A stretch of DNA of 64,000 bases from Hypericum androsaemum (lineage: Eukaryota; Streptophyta; Magnoliopsida; Malpighiales; Hypericaceae). This document shows positions 20,213-31,559 of this stretch, piece after piece. Below the pieces are notes generated by a model that saw only the letters and a program-made list of their open reading frames with translations, made no database searches and was not told the origin of the DNA. The stretch's first letter is position 1. Each line of letters begins with the position of its first letter. The position numbers were made by a program, and so were the translations under genes. The DNA lies in NCBI GenBank assembly GCA_963995505.1, contig OZ023180.1, forward strand, positions 11,732,689 to 11,796,688, written 5' to 3'.

Positions 20213-20529
20213 TAGGGCTGAGTAAGTTAGTCGAACCGGACCGGATCAGAAGTAACCGGACCAAACTGAAACCATATTTTTAGATATATTACAAATCAAA
20301 TTTGACCGGAGCTAGTCTGGTTCGACCTGAAACCAGATCAAAGTACCCAAAAAGCACACAAACAATGAGTTCCAGACTGAACCAGACTGGACTGGACCGA
20401 ATCAAAAATCAAATTTCTTATATTATCTGGACCGGACTAGACCGTTTTCCTTTTTTGGTCCGGTCTGGTCTATTTTTTTGGTTTGGTTTGATCTTGTTTA
20501 ACAATTTTTGGTTTATTTGCTCATCCCTA
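20213..20529. mobile_element. hAT-type MITE inside LINE ORF1
   Basis: 317 bp with terminal repeats TAGGGCTGAGTAAGTTAG (left) and the complement of TAGGGATGAGCAAATAAAC (right). A perfect 8-bp duplication ATGGGATC flanks it (20205-20212, 20530-20537). The interior is built from ACCGGACC/GGTCCGGT motifs and has no coding capacity. Its excision would rejoin LINE ORF1. Confidence 0.88.
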
Positions 20530-20993
20530 ATGGGATCCCATCGAGTACCCTCCATTTCACCAAACTATAGCTAAACAACCGTACAACTTGTTGAACCCCC
20601 ACTGAACCAAATACCCACACACCACCTCTCGCGCTCTTTAGAGGTGCCATAGGAGACACCCTAGAAGATATCTTACTCTGAGTCAGTCCAAGGCTCGCAA
20701 AGAACACCCATTCCCAACTCCTAGGAACCGGAGGAGGATTGGCTCTCCTCCGTAGAAGTTACACTAGACAAAATAACCAACCTGTCATACCCACTCCTCA
20801 CACTATCCCAGCATGCCAAAACTCAGTTGGAGAAGCCCTGGAAGCACACCACCATCGTTAAAGTATTCAGCAAAGCAGTGTGTTATCGGGCATTACTAAA
20901 CAAGATTCATCAATTATGGAATCCAAAAGCAGAGATCAAGCTAGTGGCATCCCTTTTGGCTACTTCCTTGTTTAATTTGCAGCCGAGAAGGAC

Positions 20994-21533
20994 TTGAATC
21001 AAGTAGTCACAGAGGGACCATGGATGTATCTCGATCATTACCTCAGCGTGAGGCCTTGGGATGCATTTTTTGCCCTTTCGGAACAAGATCTTTCAGCGGT
21101 ATTTGTGCAGTTCAAGTGTATGGCGGTAGCAATCGGCCTGCCCATCAAGATTGATCCAAACACATTAGGTAAGGTATGTGGTCACGTTGCCCGCTTGTGT
21201 GTGGAGGTTGACCTTACCAAGCCATTGGTCGAAGGAATGGCAATTGACAAAAAATATAAAGAGTGGAATAAAAAGGTTATATGATTTGCTTCAGGTGCAG
21301 AAGGTATGGCCACCTCCAAGAGATATGCCCTCATGGATGTAGGAAGCCGACAACAGAAGGTGAGCCAAATTTGGATGTCGGCACACCAAGGGAACCAGTT
21401 GGAAACCCTAGAATAGAGCAAGCAGGAAACCTTAACAGACTGAATCTCAAGGTGCAAGGAGAACATGTTGGCCCTTGGATGGTGGTTATTAAAAGAAGCA
21501 AAGTAGCTCGACCAACTCCTTCCAGGACAGACT
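20994..21533 (+). pseudogene. LINE ORF1: DUF4283 and CCHC zinc knuckle
   Basis: Frame one (20994-21284) carries the DUF4283 features VTEGPWMYLDHYLSVRPWD and IGLPIKIDPNTLGKVCGHVARLCVEVDLTKPL. Frame two (from 21281) continues with the zinc knuckle ICFRCRRYGHLQEICPH. The two are joined by a single frameshift near 21284. These gag-like proteins bind the element RNA. The upstream leader is full of stops. Confidence 0.75.
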
Positions 21534-22235
21534 AAAATATCAAAAATAGGTATGAAGATCTTCTCTTTCCTGAAGGTGTTGTCACATAAAAGAAAAGCAA
21601 AAAAGTGTTGTACTAGGCCAGGTTAGAATTTTTGACAGCCAAGTTGGGCCTAGCACCAGAGGTGTACCACTTAAGTCCCAAAAGATCCCAAAGATAAATA
21701 CAGCAAAAGAAATCACTTGTCCCTTCCCAAACCAAATCAAACCCAAACCAAGCCCACAAAAAGAGCCTAAAATGAAGAGGAATCCATCCTGACTTTCAAA
21801 CTTAAGGAAAGCAATAGCCCGTCGTAACCTAAATAAATAAAATACTGACCTAAACTCAACCCAAAATGCCCACCCAGTACTCTCCAAGACCTCACCTTAC
21901 CTCATTGCCTCCCTTACAAATTTTGAACCCCATCCCACACCCGCACCTCCAGGAGAGACTTGTGCTTCCACCGGAGGCGAGAACTTCTCCAACCCTCCTC
22001 GTCAGGATGGCAGGCTGGCCTCAATAGATACAGATGGTGATACTAGCCTAACCACCCCTAAGCCCCAGATGAGAGACCAAGTAGTCATGAAAGTCAGTCA
22101 TTTGTAAGAGAGGCAGGAGGCCTAAAGCGGAACACTCTCCCATCCACCAAACAAAAACTTTTTATGGGTTTTAAAACTCTGGTGTGGAATTGATGTGTAG
22201 CTCGAAAACCTAGTTTTCTTAAAGCTTTCAAATAC

Positions 22236-23990
22236 TTGGTACGAGTTTATGATGTGTGCATGGCAGCACTCTTGGGAACACAGATTAGTGGCTCCATGGT
22301 GACTGAAGTATGTAAGAAGACGGGCATGAGCTACCATCAGGTGGAGGCAACATGCCGAAGAGGAGGAATTTGGATTCTATGGAAACTTTCAATCTATATC
22401 AGAATCCTAGCCTCAAGAGATCAATATCTATATTTAGAAGCTGCGTATCAAGACCAAAAGCCATTCCTGATAACCCTAGTATATGCCTTGTCTCCGATTA
22501 GCAGACTAGAGGACTATTGGGAAGAAACCGTGAGGTCAACACTATAGGATGCAACACTATGGATAGTTACCAGCAACTTCAATGCGATTATCAGTTTAGA
22601 TGAGAGGAAGGGTGGCTCCAGGTCCCTTCAAATCCAAGACAACTGATTCAGAAATTGGACTACATAATGATGGATTCATTGATCTTGGGTTCATTGGCTC
22701 ACCCTACACTTGGTCCAAAAGCACGGGATCAGGTGGAAGGGTATCAAAGTGCCTTGATCAAGCACTGTGTAATGACACCTAGCACGCTTCCAATCTGACT
22801 ACAACATACTTCTTATTAATTTCTCAGACGAGGAGCTAGGTGATAAGCGGGGGCGTCCCTTTCAGTTCTAAGCTGCTTGTCTCACCCACCCAAGCTTTGA
22901 GCTAAGTGGTTAGAGCTAAGTGGAACCAAGACCGAGAGATTATGGAGGCACTGTCGGAGTTAAAGAAAGAACTCAAAGAATGTAATAGTAAGGTATTCAA
23001 AAATATCAAACTGCGAAAGAAGAGGCTTCATGCACGCCTTTATGGATTGCAAAAAGCTCTCGATCAACGACCAACAAAGGGTTGATAGCATTAGATTAGA
23101 AGTTGCGGAAGGACTTGGAACAAGTACTACAATAACAGGAAATACTTTGGTTACAAAAGTCAAGAGAGAAGTGGATCTTTAATGGAGACCGAGATACACG
23201 ATTCTTCCATACCTGAACAATTATAAGGAGAAAATGGAACAAGGTGACAAAGCTTAAGAGTGACAACAAGGAGTGGGTGACGGACAACGAGGAACTAGAA
23301 AAACTCGCTGTCAATTTCTATAAAAAGCTATACAGCCTGGAGCCAAACCCGACATGCAATGTGCTTCCAAGGGGACTGTTTCCTAACTGGTCCCTCGAGG
23401 AAGTGGACAAACTTACAAAGCTTGTGAGCATCAAAGAAATTCATGAAGCTTTATTCAACATGGATCCCTTGAAGGCTCTAGGAAGCGATGGCTTTCAAGC
23501 CAAATTCTTTCAAAGGAGTGGAGGTGTCATCAAAGATGCCTTAGTATCCCTCATAATGCGGGTGTTCGAGATGGGTACCTTGCCACCAAAACTTAACGAT
23601 ACCTCCTAGTCCTTATCCCAAAAATTGCCTCACCCGAAGCCATTAGCAAATTTTATTCTATAAGCCTATACAATGTTGCCTACAAAATCCTAACCAAGAT
23701 CATCATTGCTCTACTTAAAGGTAGACTACCCATAAAATTTTTGTAACAACTAACGACTGAAGCCAAAACCCAGGACCCAGCAACCTGGACTGCAACCTGG
23801 AGAATCCAAGACCCAGAGAGAATTCGATTATTTATGTGGAGCTGCCTAAAATGACGTATTATGACAAACCAAGAGTGATTCCGGAGGAAGTTTGCGGCAA
23901 ATCCGTATCCACTACAAAGATAAACCCGAAACAATCATCCACCTACTAAGAGATTGTCCTATCTCGAAAAGTATATGGTGCACGTTGGTT
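22236..23990 (+). pseudogene. LINE ORF2 relic: endonuclease, RT, zf-RVT
   Basis: The endonuclease part includes ALLGTQISGSMVTEVCKKTG and RRGGIWILWK (22260-22385), matching the apurinic-type endonuclease of plant LINEs. The RT upstream region at 23244-23609 has AVNFYKKLYSLEPNP and PLKALGSDGFQAKFFQ. From about 23740 the sequence jumps to the C-terminal zf-RVT motif (RIQDPERIRLFMWSCLK, then a HLLRDCPISKSIW block), so an internal deletion has removed the catalytic domain. Confidence 0.78.
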
Positions 23991-24172
23991 CCCCAAGAGG
24001 GTAGGTGCCTCTGCCTCGCCTCCGCTCCACTTCGCTTCATCTTCACTCGACTCCGCCTCTCGAACCCGATCGACTTCAGGCTCCAATTCCATAGCTCCCT
24101 TTGCAACTAGGACTCTTGGGAGCTTGTTGTATTATAAGGTGTTTATCTAATAAATTACACTTTTCAAAGAAA

Positions 24173-25371
24173 ACTTTGATGGCACAAGAAGAGCGTTGAT
24201 ATGTCCTCCATGACGGGTAGCGGACCCGACCCGACTGCGCAAGCAGCAGCCAAGTACGAGTAAGGACAATATCAGTCATTGTCGTGGACCTCAAAGTGTG
24301 CTGCCTCCTCCATCATATTGTATAAATATGGATCGAACCATTGCTACCGGAGACTGCCTGCAGTAATTCCATTCCGTTTCAGATTGTTCCTAGTCTATTT
24401 GGACTTCTAATATCAGGCGAGTTATATATATATAATCAATCTGGTGATTCCGATGGTCATATCTATTTACTTTGGAAATAATTTTTTTTTGGTGACATAA
24501 TCTTATTTTTGATAAGATAGAATCTGATAAGTTTATTTTGGTTATATTAAAGAGTAGAAAGTTGTTTCGTGTGCTAATCTCATCTTTTATTGAAAAGCTA
24601 GTTTCTTGTAATTTTATTGTGTAATTAGTGATAAGAAAGAAGTCTAGCAAGTTTAATATTTCTCGTCAAACCGGGGTCTCTTTAAGGAATTCCTTTATTT
24701 CCAGAAAAGAAATACACAAACCAATTAAGAGGCTGTCGCCTTATTGAACTTCCCCACAGAGCCTCCTTAGTCTACAATTTTTCTAGTGAGTGCCTGTGGA
24801 GTAACTACGTTGATCTATTATTAAAAGATTAGCTGCTTATGATGCGATCGACGTAACCATTGCATTGGATTCTCTTCTAGTAGATTAGATTAGCTGCTTG
24901 TGTTTATTATTTATTTTCGTTGTGATTTTTTTTGTGTATCATTTGTTCATGAATTGTCAAATAAATTAGGCTTTCTTTGTTTGTAAATCATTCGGCGATT
25001 TGTGAATATTTTGCGAGACTTGATCTTTCTTGCGCCTTAAGTAATCGAGACTTTGGTTTTCTTTTCTCCCAGGGAATTTAGGTGTAACTTTCTCTAGGAC
25101 TGCGTAGATATATTTTGTACCATGTAGTTTCACCGATTATTACTTGGGTATTTTCTGATTTTTTAACCGTAAAAAAAGTCTAACTTATTTGCGTATTTTG
25201 TCACGGACTAGTCCATTGATCCAGTTCAGATATTTTTGAGCAAACGGCGTTGTTTATGGCTGACGTGGAGTGCCACGTAGTAAATGAGATTATTAGATGC
25301 TGACATGACGATAGGTAAATTACAAATTAATATGGCCGACGTGGAGTCACGTGGTAATAAATGAGATTATT
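24173..25371. other. 1.2 kb intergenic stretch, unassigned
   Basis: It contains a TATA-like TGTATAAATATGG at about 24318 followed by long T-rich sequence that looks like a promoter and leader, but no coding frame follows. At 25250-25371 two copies of a 60-bp segment sharing GAGATTATTAGATGC lie in tandem and mark the left edge of the truncated hAT. Confidence 0.4.
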
Positions 25372-25375
25372 AGAT

Positions 25376-26446
25376 GCCACGTGGTTGAGCTTGGATGTGC
25401 GTACTAGGTGGAATTCAACTTACAAGATGTTGGATGGTGCATATAAGTTGCAGAAAGCTTTTGTGAGGTATGAGGACATGGATCCTTTGTTCAAGTTCAC
25501 TCTTCGTGATGAAAACGATGAGAACAAGTGTTTAGTTCCTACTGATGATGATTGGGAGGAAATAAAGAAAATGGTGACAATCTTGAAACGGTTCTACAAT
25601 TTGACTTTGAGAGTTTCAGCATACAAGTCGGTATGTTCTCATTCTTTCTTGCATGACGTTGCTAATATGCATGCTGTCTTCCAAAAATGGAAATATGATA
25701 ATGATTATAACTTATCAATGATGGCGATCCCAATGGCCGAAAAGTATGAAAAATATTGGGGAGAGGACAAAATGAGTATGTTGTTGTATATTGCAGTAGT
25801 TCTTGATCCTAAGAAGAAACTAAGATTTTTGAGATTTACTTTGATAGACATGTATGGGGATGGAAAAAGAGAACGTTTATTTGAGAAGGTGAAGAGTGCT
25901 TTGTATGAATTATTCAATGAGTACAAATGCAAGTTTGGATCATCAGTAGTAATGCCATCAAGTCACGTTGGTGTTAGTAGCAAAGAGAAAACATGGAATG
26001 TGGACGAGGATACTAATGATGATGATGATGAGTTCATGACAACTCAAAGAATTAAACGTTTCAAGATCCTAGAACATGGAGTTGGCGAAAATAACAAGTC
26101 GGAGTTAGACAAATACTTGGGGGAGGATCTTGAAGATGACGATGGTGATGAATTTGACATTTTATCATGGTAGAAGATTTTGAGCTCTAGATTCCCCATT
26201 CTTGGTCATATGGCTCGTGATGTTCTAGCTGTACCTATCTCTACTGTTGCTTCGGAGGCTACATTTAGTAAAGGAGGACGAGTACTCGATGCATTTAGGA
26301 GTTCATTATCTCCTAGGATTGTGGAATCTCTCTTATGTACTCAAGGTTGGCTTCGAGGCATGTCATCACATATCAATGTTGAAGAAGATTTTGATGAAAT
26401 AGAAGAGCTTGAGGATGGTAATGTTTTTGTTCCTTATAATTATTAG
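25376..26446 (+). pseudogene. hAT transposase C-terminal region with one in-frame stop
   Basis: The frame reads TRWNSTYKMLDGAYKLQKAF, a DUF4413-type RNase-H-fold section (KWKYDNDYNLSMMAIPMAEKYEKYW; LDPKKKLRFLRFTLIDMYG), and an acidic linker. It stops at a single TAG (26171-26173) exactly where relatives have tryptophan-lysine (ILSWW-K). The same frame continues at once into an intact dimerisation domain: FPILGHMARDVLAVPISTVASE, then RVLDAFRSSLSPRIVESLLC. The zf-BED and N-terminal catalytic part are absent. About 350 codons are otherwise clean, so loss of function is recent compared with the other hAT copies here. Confidence 0.85.
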
Positions 26447-26577
26447 TTATTTCAATGTCACATTTGCATTTACTAATAATACATTCCATATGCTATTAAT
26501 TGCAGGTTTTTTGTCTATGGGAATGGATGCATACCAAAAGTTTATGGATTTGAAGAGTCCATATTGATGAACTATTG

Positions 26578-26613
26578 AAGAAGAAGAAGAAGAAGAAGAA
26601 GAAGAAGAAGAAG
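26578..26613 (+). repeat. (GAA)n microsatellite
   Basis: A run of GAA/AAG triplets in the 3' part of the truncated hAT, after its stop codon. Confidence 0.9.
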
Positions 26614-26998
26614 AGCTATTAGGAAGCCCATTTTGAAGAATTTGGATGGCATGATTAGTTTAAAAGTTATTATCTTTTGATGATGAAATCATTTAAATCT
26701 TGATTCCAATCTCTGTTTATTTAAAGATTCGATGGAATTGTTTAAAACGGAGATGCAAAAACTTCGATGGAATGTTTTAGAGATGGAATCAGAATTGCTT
26801 GGAACTATTTAGAATTGCTTGAAGACTTAAAATTCGGATAATGCAGATTATCCGAGTCCGAATCCAAAATAATTTCGGATTTTGAATTTCGGATAATTCA
26901 GATTTCGGATTCGGATTCGGATAGAAAAATATTAAATTCGGATATTTCGGATAATAAGAAATTCGGATAATTCGGATTCGGATTATCCGAATGCTCAC

Positions 26999-27604
26999 CC
27001 TTAGACATGGCGATAGGTAAATACCAAAGAATTCGCTGCAGGGGGTATTCTGGTTGAAAACCGAACGTCATCACCAACTAGGCAACAACAAAGTAGGTGT
27101 TGACCTAACGCAGCAAAACGTTTATATGAAAATGTATAAGGCGTCCTTCCAATGGTTCATCTTCTCTATCAGTACCCAACTCTCCATGAAACCACAACTT
27201 CTCTATCATCATCCATCCAGAACCCTAATTTCTCTTATTCTTACTTTCCAAATTCAATCAAAACCCCTAACTACGATAAGGGTTTCCTTAACTTTTGGGG
27301 ATTTGGTTCCCGCGCTCATTGACTCCGCCTCTGAACCTGTTACATGATAAGAAAATCTTCCATTTCGTCGAGAAGGGCGGCGGCGGGGCGGGCGGTTGGT
27401 GGTCGCGAGCGTTTCTTGGTGGTTGGGGGCCGGATGATCATTTTGTTTTGGATCTTTTTTTTGGCTTGGACCTTTGCTGGATGATGAAATGGATATGGAC
27501 AGAATAGAGAGAGAGAAGGAGACAGAGATACGAAGAAAGAATGACGGGAGAAGAAGAGTGTTGCATGGCTAAATTTGGAGAGGATGACAGTTCAATTGAG
27601 GAAG
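26999..27604. other. Unassigned sequence with leader-like composition
   Basis: It contains AGAACCCTAATTTCTC and CTTCTCTATCATC-type runs reminiscent of a plant 5' leader, then GC-rich and GA-rich DNA. Short frames on both strands have no recognisable motif. I cannot assign a gene. Confidence 0.35.
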
Positions 27605-27620
27605 CGAAGGCCAAGATTTT

Positions 27621-27739
27621 TTTTGGGTGAGATTTGAATTGTTTCCACAATTTCGGATCTTAGACGGTCATGGGATTCGATTCTCCCACCTCATGTTTAA
27701 GGACTGACACCGTATCCATCAGATCATACATGAATTAGT
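27621..27739 (-). mobile_element. SINE-like insertion with 16-bp direct repeats
   Basis: The 119-bp segment is bracketed by identical 16-bp repeats CGAAGGCCAAGATTTT (27605-27620, 27740-27755), the long duplication expected of target-primed retrotransposition. Read on the minus strand it contains a B-box-like GAATCGAATCC and ends in CACCC followed by an A-run. An A box is not obvious. It is probably a tRNA-derived SINE, possibly 5'-truncated. Confidence 0.55.
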
Positions 27740-27769
27740 CGAAGGCCAAGATTTTGCTGTTGAGAAGAG

Positions 27770-28370
27770 GAAGGAAACGCGAGGATTTGAAGTTACAAGA
27801 TTGGGCCAAGCTAAGCCCAACAAGAATTATCCATACTTCTATTTAGTTGTAAGGTCATGGGCTCGATTGGTTTTTCTTCTTTTGTTGTTAGGCCCAAATA
27901 TCTACATTTGCCTTGTATATATATGCCACGAGAACAAGGCAGTAAATGAGAGATTTTGGACATTAAGTAACTGGTTTCCTAGAGTGATCTCTAGAGAAAA
28001 TTTGGTCAAGCTTAGGTCGGATTCTCTTCTTATGCTTTTATTTCTACCATTGGCACCAAATTGCTTTCCTGATTCGATTAGTGAGTTTGGTGATTTTATT
28101 TCTCTAAATGAAGCTTCCCAAAACTATCCATCACTGTATCAAATGGTATCAGAGCTATCGTTTCTCGGCCGGGTTTCGAGCAAAATGACAGAAAAAGAAC
28201 AAAGAACCAATATGGCAGCGATCTCGACCAAGATGCAAGAGGAGCTGAGAAAATCAGCAGCTAAGTACAACGAATTAATGGATCGTTACTACAAGCGTGT
28301 CAACGAATCAACGGATCGGGTGATAAGCTGGATAGATCGCATGCTTGAGATTCTCAACAACTATTTTGTT
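27770..28370 (+). pseudogene. LTR-retrotransposon 5' relic: LTR part, primer site, gag start
   Basis: A TGGTATCAGAGC primer-binding site (28144-28155) is followed by ATGACAGAAAAAGAAC opening a short gag-like frame (MTEKEQRTNMAAISTKMQ, then ELMDRYYKRVNESTDRVISW). Upstream, about 370 bp with GGGCC/GGCCC pairs and a GTATATATATGCC box are probably LTR. The gag frame fades after about 28370 and nothing of pol follows. No second LTR is found, so this is a truncated fragment. Confidence 0.6.
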
Positions 28371-28439
28371 TCTTGTTTTTTTTCACCTTTTCCGCCTCCT
28401 AACCTATCATCGTTGGTTAATGTTGTTACTATATGATCA

Positions 28440-28830
28440 CTCTTATATAATAAAATCCGTGACTATGTGGATCTTTTACCCATACTTATCTAGTGACTAA
28501 ACAAGTGTTTTTTTGACAAAAATTATCCTAGAATTCTTATAAACTGGTCATATCTTTTATGTTGGTCAAAATATTTTTTGAAAAAAAAAACCATGCAAGA
28601 GGTATGAGACCCCAAGGTAATTTGACCTTTTTCAAGGGTTGGGCACTTGGGCATATGGGTCCTCTAGCGAAGGAAAAAAATATTAGCTATGTCAACTTAT
28701 TTACAGATACACCAATAAGTTTTTTTATACTGCTGCTATCCGATCCAGCAAATCGATTTAGATTCAACTTGAATAAGACTTTTAAAAGATGATAAAATTC
28801 TTCCAACAATTATCAGTAAAGCTTTGACAC
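28440..28830. other. AT-rich spacer
   Basis: Nothing recognisable. It lies downstream (3') of the minus-strand membrane-protein gene. Confidence 0.4.
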
Positions 28831-28975
28831 TATTTTTAGCGCCAAAATGTTACAAAATTCTCATTAACACTATTCTATGTAGCGGCAGCTACCACTTTAC
28901 TAGAAGATAATGGTGTAGCCATAGCAGATTCCAGGGACACCAAAGAATGCAAATACCAAGCGCTTCTTCAAAATC

Positions 28976-30636
28976 TTACCTTCGGAGAATCATCATCCAT
29001 GTCAGGTGCCGGTTCCCATCCCACTGGGTGGCGAGCCGGATACCAATGGCCAAGGCCGCCCCTAACAACGGCAACGAGACACCTCGACTTGTAGTGTCTG
29101 CCTCTACTTCTTTGCTCTGATCTACAGCATTCTTTGAATGGTGAAAGATAGCAAGAGCTGTGTAAGAACCAACAGCCAAAAGTCTCACCCAGGGTCCTCC
29201 AACAGCAGCAAGAACAGCTGCAGCTGGCAAAGCAGATGCAACTTCATCTCTCTTTTTGACAAGTCGAGAGAAAGCATACACTCCCAGGAGAAGCGTCCAC
29301 GTGAGCAGTTGGGTGATGCAACTCTTCACTGCCGCAAGTGCGATAAAGCCCGACAGTGCTAGGAGGTATGGCTGGCAGCTTGTCGAGGTTGGAGCTGCAG
29401 CTTCTCCGACCGCAAGAACAAGACATGCACCAATAATGATCGTAATAAATTCCGGAACAGGAGCATGTTTCCCTATACTACTAGTATACAATGCCCAAAC
29501 TGGGGAGAGTGAACTCGGAGGTACAAAACCACCTATAATACTCAAGTGGTCTCCTACAAAATCGAAGAAGACTCCAAAGACGGTTCCTATGAAGATACGA
29601 GGCAAGCTACCTATACAACCCAGGAGGTCACCAATGAGGTTACCTACAAAACTAACTACTGCTAGTGGTGGCCTTGCCCATCTACATAGTTCATCTAAGA
29701 CAGCTCTCCAAGCATAGGCCAGGAAGACCAGAGCTGCACCAAAGCAAAAAAGGATAAATTTTTCAGTAGCTAGCACTTGAACAACAAAGAATCAAGAACG
29801 CTCGGGTAAAGCTTAAGAAAATGCCAATCTAACAAACTCCGAGCGTAACCCCTACCTGTCAAATGCAGCACAAACGCTGATTAACATTGATAATGCAATG
29901 TAACAGAACACTTTTAAGTTTCACAACGGTGTGGTATGCACCCTAAAAAGGCATAATAACACGAAATCACATGGCAGGCGAAACATCTAACCTCATCTTC
30001 AATATAATCAATTTCAACAAGAACAGATACCCCGCAACACGATTCATACAGCCGAAGTTCGAACCCTAGTACATTAGATCAACACATATTCCCATCCTAC
30101 CTTGATACATTATACGGATCCCGGCCGAAAACAACCACCAATCATTAGCTCACGCTCCTCTCCGTTACATACTACTCCTCCTAAACTGCTACCCAGAAAT
30201 CCAGTTCCACGGAGACAAAAAACCCACTAAAAGTTAAAACATGGAATCTGTGAAACAAGTTCATTCAATAATCGTTAAAACAGAGGCACGGGAATTATGA
30301 GGGGAAAAATAAAAATAAAAACCAAAAAAAGAACTTACCGACGAACCAAGGCCAACGTAGAGGAGGATCAGGGGCTTCTTTGGCCAAGTATCTGAACCTC
30401 TCAGGCATCGTACTCTCTCCCCGGTACAATTCCTCGTCATCTTCTTGGGCCTCAGCGCTGTGACTCTCCCCGTCCGGATGGGCCTTCAAGCGGAGGCTCG
30501 GCCCGCAGAGAAGCCCGAGGTTGGGCCTGGGCGGCGAACAGCGGAGTAGGGAGCCGGTTGTTGCTGGCCTGGGGAGAGGAGAGGGACGAGATCGAGATCG
30601 AGGGTTGAGACAGGGAGAAGAACAGAGGCTCTGCAT
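28976..30636 (-). CDS. Chloroplast-targeted multi-pass membrane protein, family unknown
   Basis: Two exons join in frame. Exon 1 (30636-30339) starts MQSLCSSPCLNPRSRSRPSPLPRP, a Ser/Arg/Pro-rich plastid transit peptide, followed by an acidic segment and the DPPLRWPWFV motif. It ends at a GTAAGT donor. Exon 2 (29775-28976) begins after TTCAAG and encodes about six hydrophobic segments, for example FILFCFGAALVFLAYAW, PRIFIGTVFGVFFDFVG, ITIIIGACLVLAV, LLTWTLLLGVYAF and ALPAAAVLAAVGG. The joined protein is about 365 residues. The predicted stop overlaps a GTAAG donor-like site, so another short 3' exon is possible; the -1 frame there reads KILKKRLVFAFFGVPGICYG. Likely an envelope or thylakoid protein. 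I do not recognise the family. Confidence 0.75.
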
Positions 30637-30830
30637 TTCTTTCTTTTTTTCGGTTTTTTTGCTAAATTATTTTTTGAGCTTTTAATTGGCCTGCTTTGTG
30701 TTGGGACGAGGTATGTTAGGCCACGTATTATGTGTTTAAGATGTAATTATGTATCATTATTGCCGGATTTTTCTTGGGTCAATTTTATTCCCTGGACGGC
30801 TGAATTTGACCATCTAAAATACAGAAACTT
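30637..30830. other. Promoter region of the membrane-protein gene
   Basis: Fewer than 200 bp separate the start codon from the left duplication of a MULE. The natural upstream sequence is therefore cut at 30830. Confidence 0.5.
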
Positions 30831-31559
30831 GACCTATCCGGGGGCGGATTTGATGGAGACAATGGCAAGTTTGGGGACTAAAGGGGAGATAATGGCAATC
30901 TAGGTATTAATAAATTTATTAAGGGTAATTTTGGAAAATTAATAGTAATAATATCAGGAATAAAAATTATGAAAATTTTAAAAAAAGGTAAACAATAACC
31001 ACCAATAAACGTGGAGGACTCTTCAACTTCCAGTAAAGAGGACTCTTCACCAATATCAAAAACCCTAGCAGCTACTTTTTCCCTAAACAAAAATCCCTAA
31101 AACGAAAATCCATGAGATTCTTCCTCCTTCGGGATTCTTCCTTACCTCTCTTCTTCCTCCTTCGGGATTCTTCCTCTTCTTTTCCCCAAAGTTGCACACT
31201 TTTTCTCCTTTTATTTTATTTTCTCTTTTTTTCAGATCTGGTGGATTTGGTCTAGTTCAGAGTTGAAGGGTGTTGTTTGGTGCTTCATGGACCGTCTCCC
31301 GCCACCTTCGTCCTTCGCTGGTTTGTTGCTTCAGCCTCCAGGGTCTAACTCGAATTCAAGCTCTTTTTGGGAGGCTTCCGGTGTTCTCCGAGAAGTTGGT
31401 CACCGTCGACCTCCCCCGGTTGATCCTTTACTTTATCTATATTTTTTATTATTTAGTTTCCATGTTATCTGTGAACTTTAAAGTTATTGGTTTTAAGATG
31501 CAGGGAAATTGTTTTGAGATGTACGATGTAGCGAAATTGGTTTTTAGCTTCAATTGCAT

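Larger units (their letters stand above)
20023..24172 (+). mobile_element. Degenerate LINE (L1-like non-LTR retrotransposon)
   Basis: In order: a Pro-rich ORF1 N-terminus (20023-20210, resumed after a MITE), a DUF4283-type gag segment (20994-21284), a CCHC knuckle CFRCRRYGHLQEICP (21285-21330), an endonuclease fragment (22236-22547, and FIDLGFIGSPYTWSK near 22670), a reverse-transcriptase N-terminal region (23140-23735: FNGDRDTRFFHT, NMDPLKALGSDGFQ), then a zf-RVT region (23800-23990). It ends in a TAATAAATTACACTTTTCAAAG-like 3' tail near 24170. The RT catalytic core (YADD) is missing between about 23735 and 23755. Stops are frequent, so it is dead. Confidence 0.85.
25372..26998 (+). mobile_element. 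5'-truncated hAT transposon
   Basis: The body is the C-terminal two thirds of a hAT transposase plus a 3' region. It ends in TTCGGAT/ATCCGAA-rich subterminal repeats (26830-26990) and CCGAATGCTCACCCTTA. Directly after the end comes GACATGGCGATAGGTAAAT, whose near-copy (GACATGACGATAGGTAAAT) lies at 25301 in the upstream tandem duplicate. The insertion point can therefore be recognised although the 5' end of the element is lost. Confidence 0.75.

Noticed and set aside
24300..25100. A protein gene starting after the TATA-like box at 24318
   Set aside because: No open frame or plausible splice chain follows.
27621..27739. tRNA gene
   Set aside because: Only a B-box-like string is present; no cloverleaf or A box can be drawn, and the segment is flanked by retroposition-type repeats.
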